Positions 6,993 through 8,932 of a stretch of DNA of 8,932 nt are shown in pieces; within the stretch, counting starts at the first letter, position 1, and every line of letters begins with the position of its first letter. The position numbers and the translations under genes are program-made. The notes under the pieces were generated by a model. It was given only the letters and a program-made list of their open reading frames with translations. It was not told the DNA's origin and made no database searches. The stretch comes from Acidobacteriota bacterium (lineage in GTDB: Bacteria > Acidobacteriota > Terriglobia > Terriglobales > Acidobacteriaceae): the NCBI GenBank assembly GCA_019247235.1, contig JAFAPG010000471.1, forward strand, positions 1 through 8,932. Direction: 5' to 3'.

Positions 6993-8030
6993 TTACGACG
7001 GCTGTTTGCGTCGCCAACTTGGTTCTTTATTCAACGACGCTTGGGTGAAACGGCGTAAAGCTTTGATGGTTTTGCCGTAAGTTCCGACGGCGTGCGATGA
7101 AAGTAAAGAACCGGGCGGCTGATTCATAAATGGCATGAATTTGTCAGGAAAACCGGGCATCGTACAACCTATGCAAATGCCCCCTACGTTCGGGCAACCC
7201 CCAATGCCTGCCATCCAGCCCCGCTTCCCTACGTTGCACTGCACCACCGGACCCCAGCAGCCTAACTTTACAATGCACTCCGAAGCGCCGTAGTTTTCCG
7301 TGAAATCGGCTTGCTCGTAATAGCCTCCGCGATCACAACCTTCGTGAACCGTCGGAGTAAACAACCATCTCGGTCTCAGGGCATCATCGAGGGGAATCAT
7401 CGGCGCGCGACCTGCAGCCATGTTCAGTAGGTAAAGCAAAACCTCCATAAAGTTATCGGGCACCACCGGGCAACCCGGCAGGCAAACGATGGGAATGTTG
7501 GCGGTGGACTTCCAATCCCATCCCAGAAAATCCGGCAAGCCCATCGAGCCGGTAGGATTGCCCTCGAGGGCGTGTATGCCCCCGTAGGCGGCGCAAGTAC
7601 CGGCCGCCAATACCGCCCAGGCCTGGGGCGCCAGACGCTCGATCCACTCTACCGTTGTGATCGGCTGTCCGCTCACTGGGTCGGTACCGAACGAAGCCCA
7701 ATATCCTTCGCTTTTGTTGCGTTCATTCGGAATCGATCCCTCAATCACCAAGATGAATGGCCGTTCTGGCTTGCCGGAGGCGGCCTGAGCGAAGTGCTGA
7801 AGCAGATCATCACCCACAAGATAGGACAGAACCGGATTGTAAAGGCGCACTTTTGGAATCCAAGGTATGGTCCCGAGAACAATGTCTTCAATGCTGGGAT
7901 GGGTCGCCGCAGTCATGGCGATCGTGTCACCGTCGCATCCCAATCCGGCGGTGATCCAGAGAACATCAATCTCCACCATCGGTTGGGATACCACGAGCTG
8001 GAGGCCGGTCAACGAATCATGGGCGAGCAC
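6993..8030 (-). CDS. hhyS: [NiFe]-hydrogenase small subunit, group 1h (actinobacterial high-affinity type)
   Basis: The electron-transfer subunit of an H2-oxidising hydrogenase; it carries three Fe-S clusters. 345 residues from GTG 8030. Ligand motifs in order: GLGCDGDT (Cys32, Asp35) at the proximal cluster, GTCAAYGG (Cys146), CLPGCP (Cys187), VHEGCDRGGYYEQ (His229, Cys232), ECIVKLGCWGP (Cys252, Cys258), then Cys265, Cys279, Cys286 and Cys289 in the GGCPNVGGICIGCTMPGFP region. The Asp in place of the second proximal Cys is the hallmark of the group 1h enzymes (3Cys/1Asp in the Ralstonia actinobacterial-type enzyme). There is no Tat signal, as in that group. The frame stays open to ATG 8162, but GTG 8030 is preceded by GGAGGAG and gives an N-terminus of typical length; ATG 7979 is another option. 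Unusually, the large subunit is divergent, while a kinase and a receiver follow on the same strand. Confidence 0.93.
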   Translation of the reverse strand: MLAHDSLTGLQLVVSQPMVEIDVLWITAGLGCDGDTIAMTAATHPSIEDIVLGTIPWIPKVRLYNPVLSYLVGDDLLQHFAQAASGKPERPFILVIEGSIPNERNKSEGYWASFGTDPVSGQPITTVEWIERLAPQAWAVLAAGTCAAYGGIHALEGNPTGSMGLPDFLGWDWKSTANIPIVCLPGCPVVPDNFMEVLLYLLNMAAGRAPMIPLDDALRPRWLFTPTVHEGCDRGGYYEQADFTENYGASECIVKLGCWGPVVQCNVGKRGWMAGIGGCPNVGGICIGCTMPGFPDKFMPFMNQPPGSLLSSHAVGTYGKTIKALRRFTQASLNKEPSWRRKQPS

Positions 8031-8032
8031 AG

Positions 8033-8039
8033 CTCCTCC
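8033..8039 (-). promoter_or_regulatory. hhyS: Ribosome binding site of the hydrogenase small subunit
   Basis: On the minus strand GGAGGAG ends 2 bases before GTG 8030; the GGAGG core is 4 bases away. It is the only strong Shine-Dalgarno sequence in the upstream part of the frame and favours GTG 8030 over ATG 8162 and ATG 7979, though the spacing is short. Confidence 0.5.
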
Positions 8040-8192
8040 GCAAATAGCACGGCAGCGGTCCTGAACGAGAACAGATGAACCTCCGAGAATCTCACGTTTG
8101 CTTCGGCGCCACCATCGGGTTATTTGGGTAGGCGATGAGTTCGAACCCGAAAAGCAGAACATTACCGAGCAGCTTCTACAGGTTTTCCCCTA

Positions 8193-8222
8193 TTGCTCGC
8201 GGTTCGAGTGGGTCCCTAGTAT
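8193..8222 (+). promoter_or_regulatory. Candidate sigma-70-like promoter for the large subunit
   Basis: TTGCTC (8193-8198) and TAGTAT (8217-8222) are separated by 18 bases and lie about 65 bases before the TTG start. Each hexamer matches the consensus at four of six positions. This is a weak call made by eye. Confidence 0.2.
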
Positions 8223-8288
8223 TAGCGTTCTCTTCAGGCGAGAGCCTGGAATCTGTGTCTCTGCCGCATCACGAACTGGATACCATCG

Positions 8289-8932
8289 TTGCCAAATTCT
8301 TCCGATCCAGGTAAGGCCACCCGCAAACTGGTGGAGATGCATTGGGACCCAATCACCCGGATTGTGGGCAGTCTCGGCATTTTTACCAAGATTGATTTTG
8401 AAAACCGAGAGGTGGCCGAGTGCTACAGCACCTCCTCGATCTTCCGCGGCTATAGCGTTTTTATGAGAGGTAAGGATCCTCGCGATGCTCATCAGATTAC
8501 AAGCCGCATTTGTGGAATCTGTGGTGACAATCATGCAACTTGTGCCTGCTACGCGCAGAATATGGCGTTCGCCGTGCGCCCTACCCCGCTGGCGGACTGG
8601 ATTATCAATTTGGGCGAAGCTGCCGAGTACATGTTCGACCACAATTTGTTTCAAGACAACTTAGTAGGGGTTGATTTTTGCGAGCAAATGGTCAAAGAGA
8701 CCAATCCAAGGGTCTGGGAGAAAGCACAAATGACGCTGGCGCCTCACGCCGACACTCACGGCTACCGCACCATCGCCGACATCATGCGTGCCTTGAATCC
8801 GTTTACCGGCGAACTCTATCGCCAAGCTCTGCACATGAGCCGAGTGAGCCGCGAGATGTTCTGCCTCATGGAAGGACGACACGTGCACCCCTCGACCCTC
8901 TACCCGGGAGGGGTGGGCACGGTAGCGAGCCC
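8289..8932 (+). CDS. hhyL: [NiFe]-hydrogenase large subunit, group 1h, N-terminal part (3' end outside window)
   Basis: The catalytic subunit that holds the NiFe active site. 214 residues are visible before the window edge, with no stop in frame. Recognisable stretches: KLVEMHWDPITRIVGSLG (residues 13-30), STSSIFRGYSVFMRGKDPRD, then the L1 motif ITSRICGICGDNHATC with Cys75 and Cys78 of the N-terminal NiFe-binding CxxC, NLGEAAEYMFDHNLFQDNLV, and EMFCLMEGRHVHPSTLYPGG near the edge. The match is to the group 1h (former group 5) large subunit. The C-terminal CxxC and maturation site lie outside. Start choice: the frame is open from 8226 after a TAG, and TTG 8289 is the first normal start codon; it gives a 16-residue lead before MHWDPITR, as in homologues, with a weak GGAT 7 bases upstream. 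GTG 8331 and ATG 8337 would leave almost nothing before the conserved core. Confidence 0.93.
   Translation, partial: MPNSSDPGKATRKLVEMHWDPITRIVGSLGIFTKIDFENREVAECYSTSSIFRGYSVFMRGKDPRDAHQITSRICGICGDNHATCACYAQNMAFAVRPTPLADWIINLGEAAEYMFDHNLFQDNLVGVDFCEQMVKETNPRVWEKAQMTLAPHADTHGYRTIADIMRALNPFTGELYRQALHMSRVSREMFCLMEGRHVHPSTLYPGGVGTVAS

Larger units (their letters stand above)
8031..8288. promoter_or_regulatory. Divergent intergenic region between the hydrogenase subunit genes
   Basis: 258 bases without a recognisable gene separate the two divergent starts, so promoters for both directions should lie here. Seen directly: the 8-base palindrome GTTCGAAC at 8139-8146, and an inverted pair TCGAACC (8141-8147) / GGTTCGA (8201-8207). 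I found no sigma-54 -24/-12 element. Open frames in this stretch have no family resemblance. Confidence 0.45.

Noticed and set aside
8031..8162. N-terminal extension of the small subunit to ATG 8162, with an arginine-rich stretch recalling a Tat signal
   Set aside because: The stretch lacks a proper RRxFxK motif with a following hydrophobic segment, group 1h small subunits have no Tat signal, and a strong ribosome binding site points to GTG 8030.
8135..8215. tRNA-like T-arm sequence (GTTCGAACCC) in the hydrogenase intergenic region
   Set aside because: No acceptor stem, D-arm or anticodon arm can be placed around it.
8098..8466. A 122-codon + frame beginning in the intergenic region and running into the large subunit
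   Set aside because: Its second half is a shadow of the hydrogenase large subunit in another frame and its first half has no family resemblance.
1..8932. CRISPR array, insertion sequence, integrase or attachment site
   Set aside because: No direct repeat array, transposase-like protein or terminal inverted repeat was seen; the diverged PAS duplication is within genes and not a mobile element.

Overview
The window reads as a chromosomal segment from a moderately GC-rich soil-type bacterium. An Acidobacteriota origin is my best guess. It rests on a [NiFe]-hydrogenase of the actinobacterial, high-affinity type (group 1h), a secreted protein with an HExxE motif of a kind I associate with acidobacterial genomes, and multi-PAS kinases with stand-alone receivers. 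This is inference; no rRNA or marker gene is present.

Layout from left to right: (1) the C-terminal 60% or so of dihydroxy-acid dehydratase IlvD on +, cut by the window edge; (2) a secreted protein of unknown function with HEISE on +; (3) a region of about 375 bases holding a possible 67-codon ORF whose stop overlaps the next start as ATGA; (4) a three-PAS HisKA-type histidine kinase followed by a stand-alone receiver on +; (5) on -, converging on that pair and overlapping it by 25 bases, a second receiver-only regulator and a one-PAS HisKA_3 (NarL-family) kinase; (6) on -, just upstream of that kinase, the [NiFe]-hydrogenase small subunit; (7) a divergent intergenic region of about 258 bases; (8) on +, the N-terminal part of the hydrogenase large subunit, running off the right edge.

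The two most notable points concern architecture. The hydrogenase subunit genes, normally adjacent and co-directional, are divergent here, and the small subunit instead heads an apparent operon with a two-component system (small subunit, kinase, receiver). The two kinases of the window carry near-duplicate N-terminal PAS domains (about two-thirds identical by eye) joined to two different transmitter families, and each has its own receiver without an output domain. A working hypothesis is that the two phosphorelays read the same kind of signal, possibly linked to redox state or energy starvation, and that at least the minus-strand one is tied to hydrogenase expression. No DNA-binding output domain is encoded in the window, so the route to transcription, if there is one, lies elsewhere.
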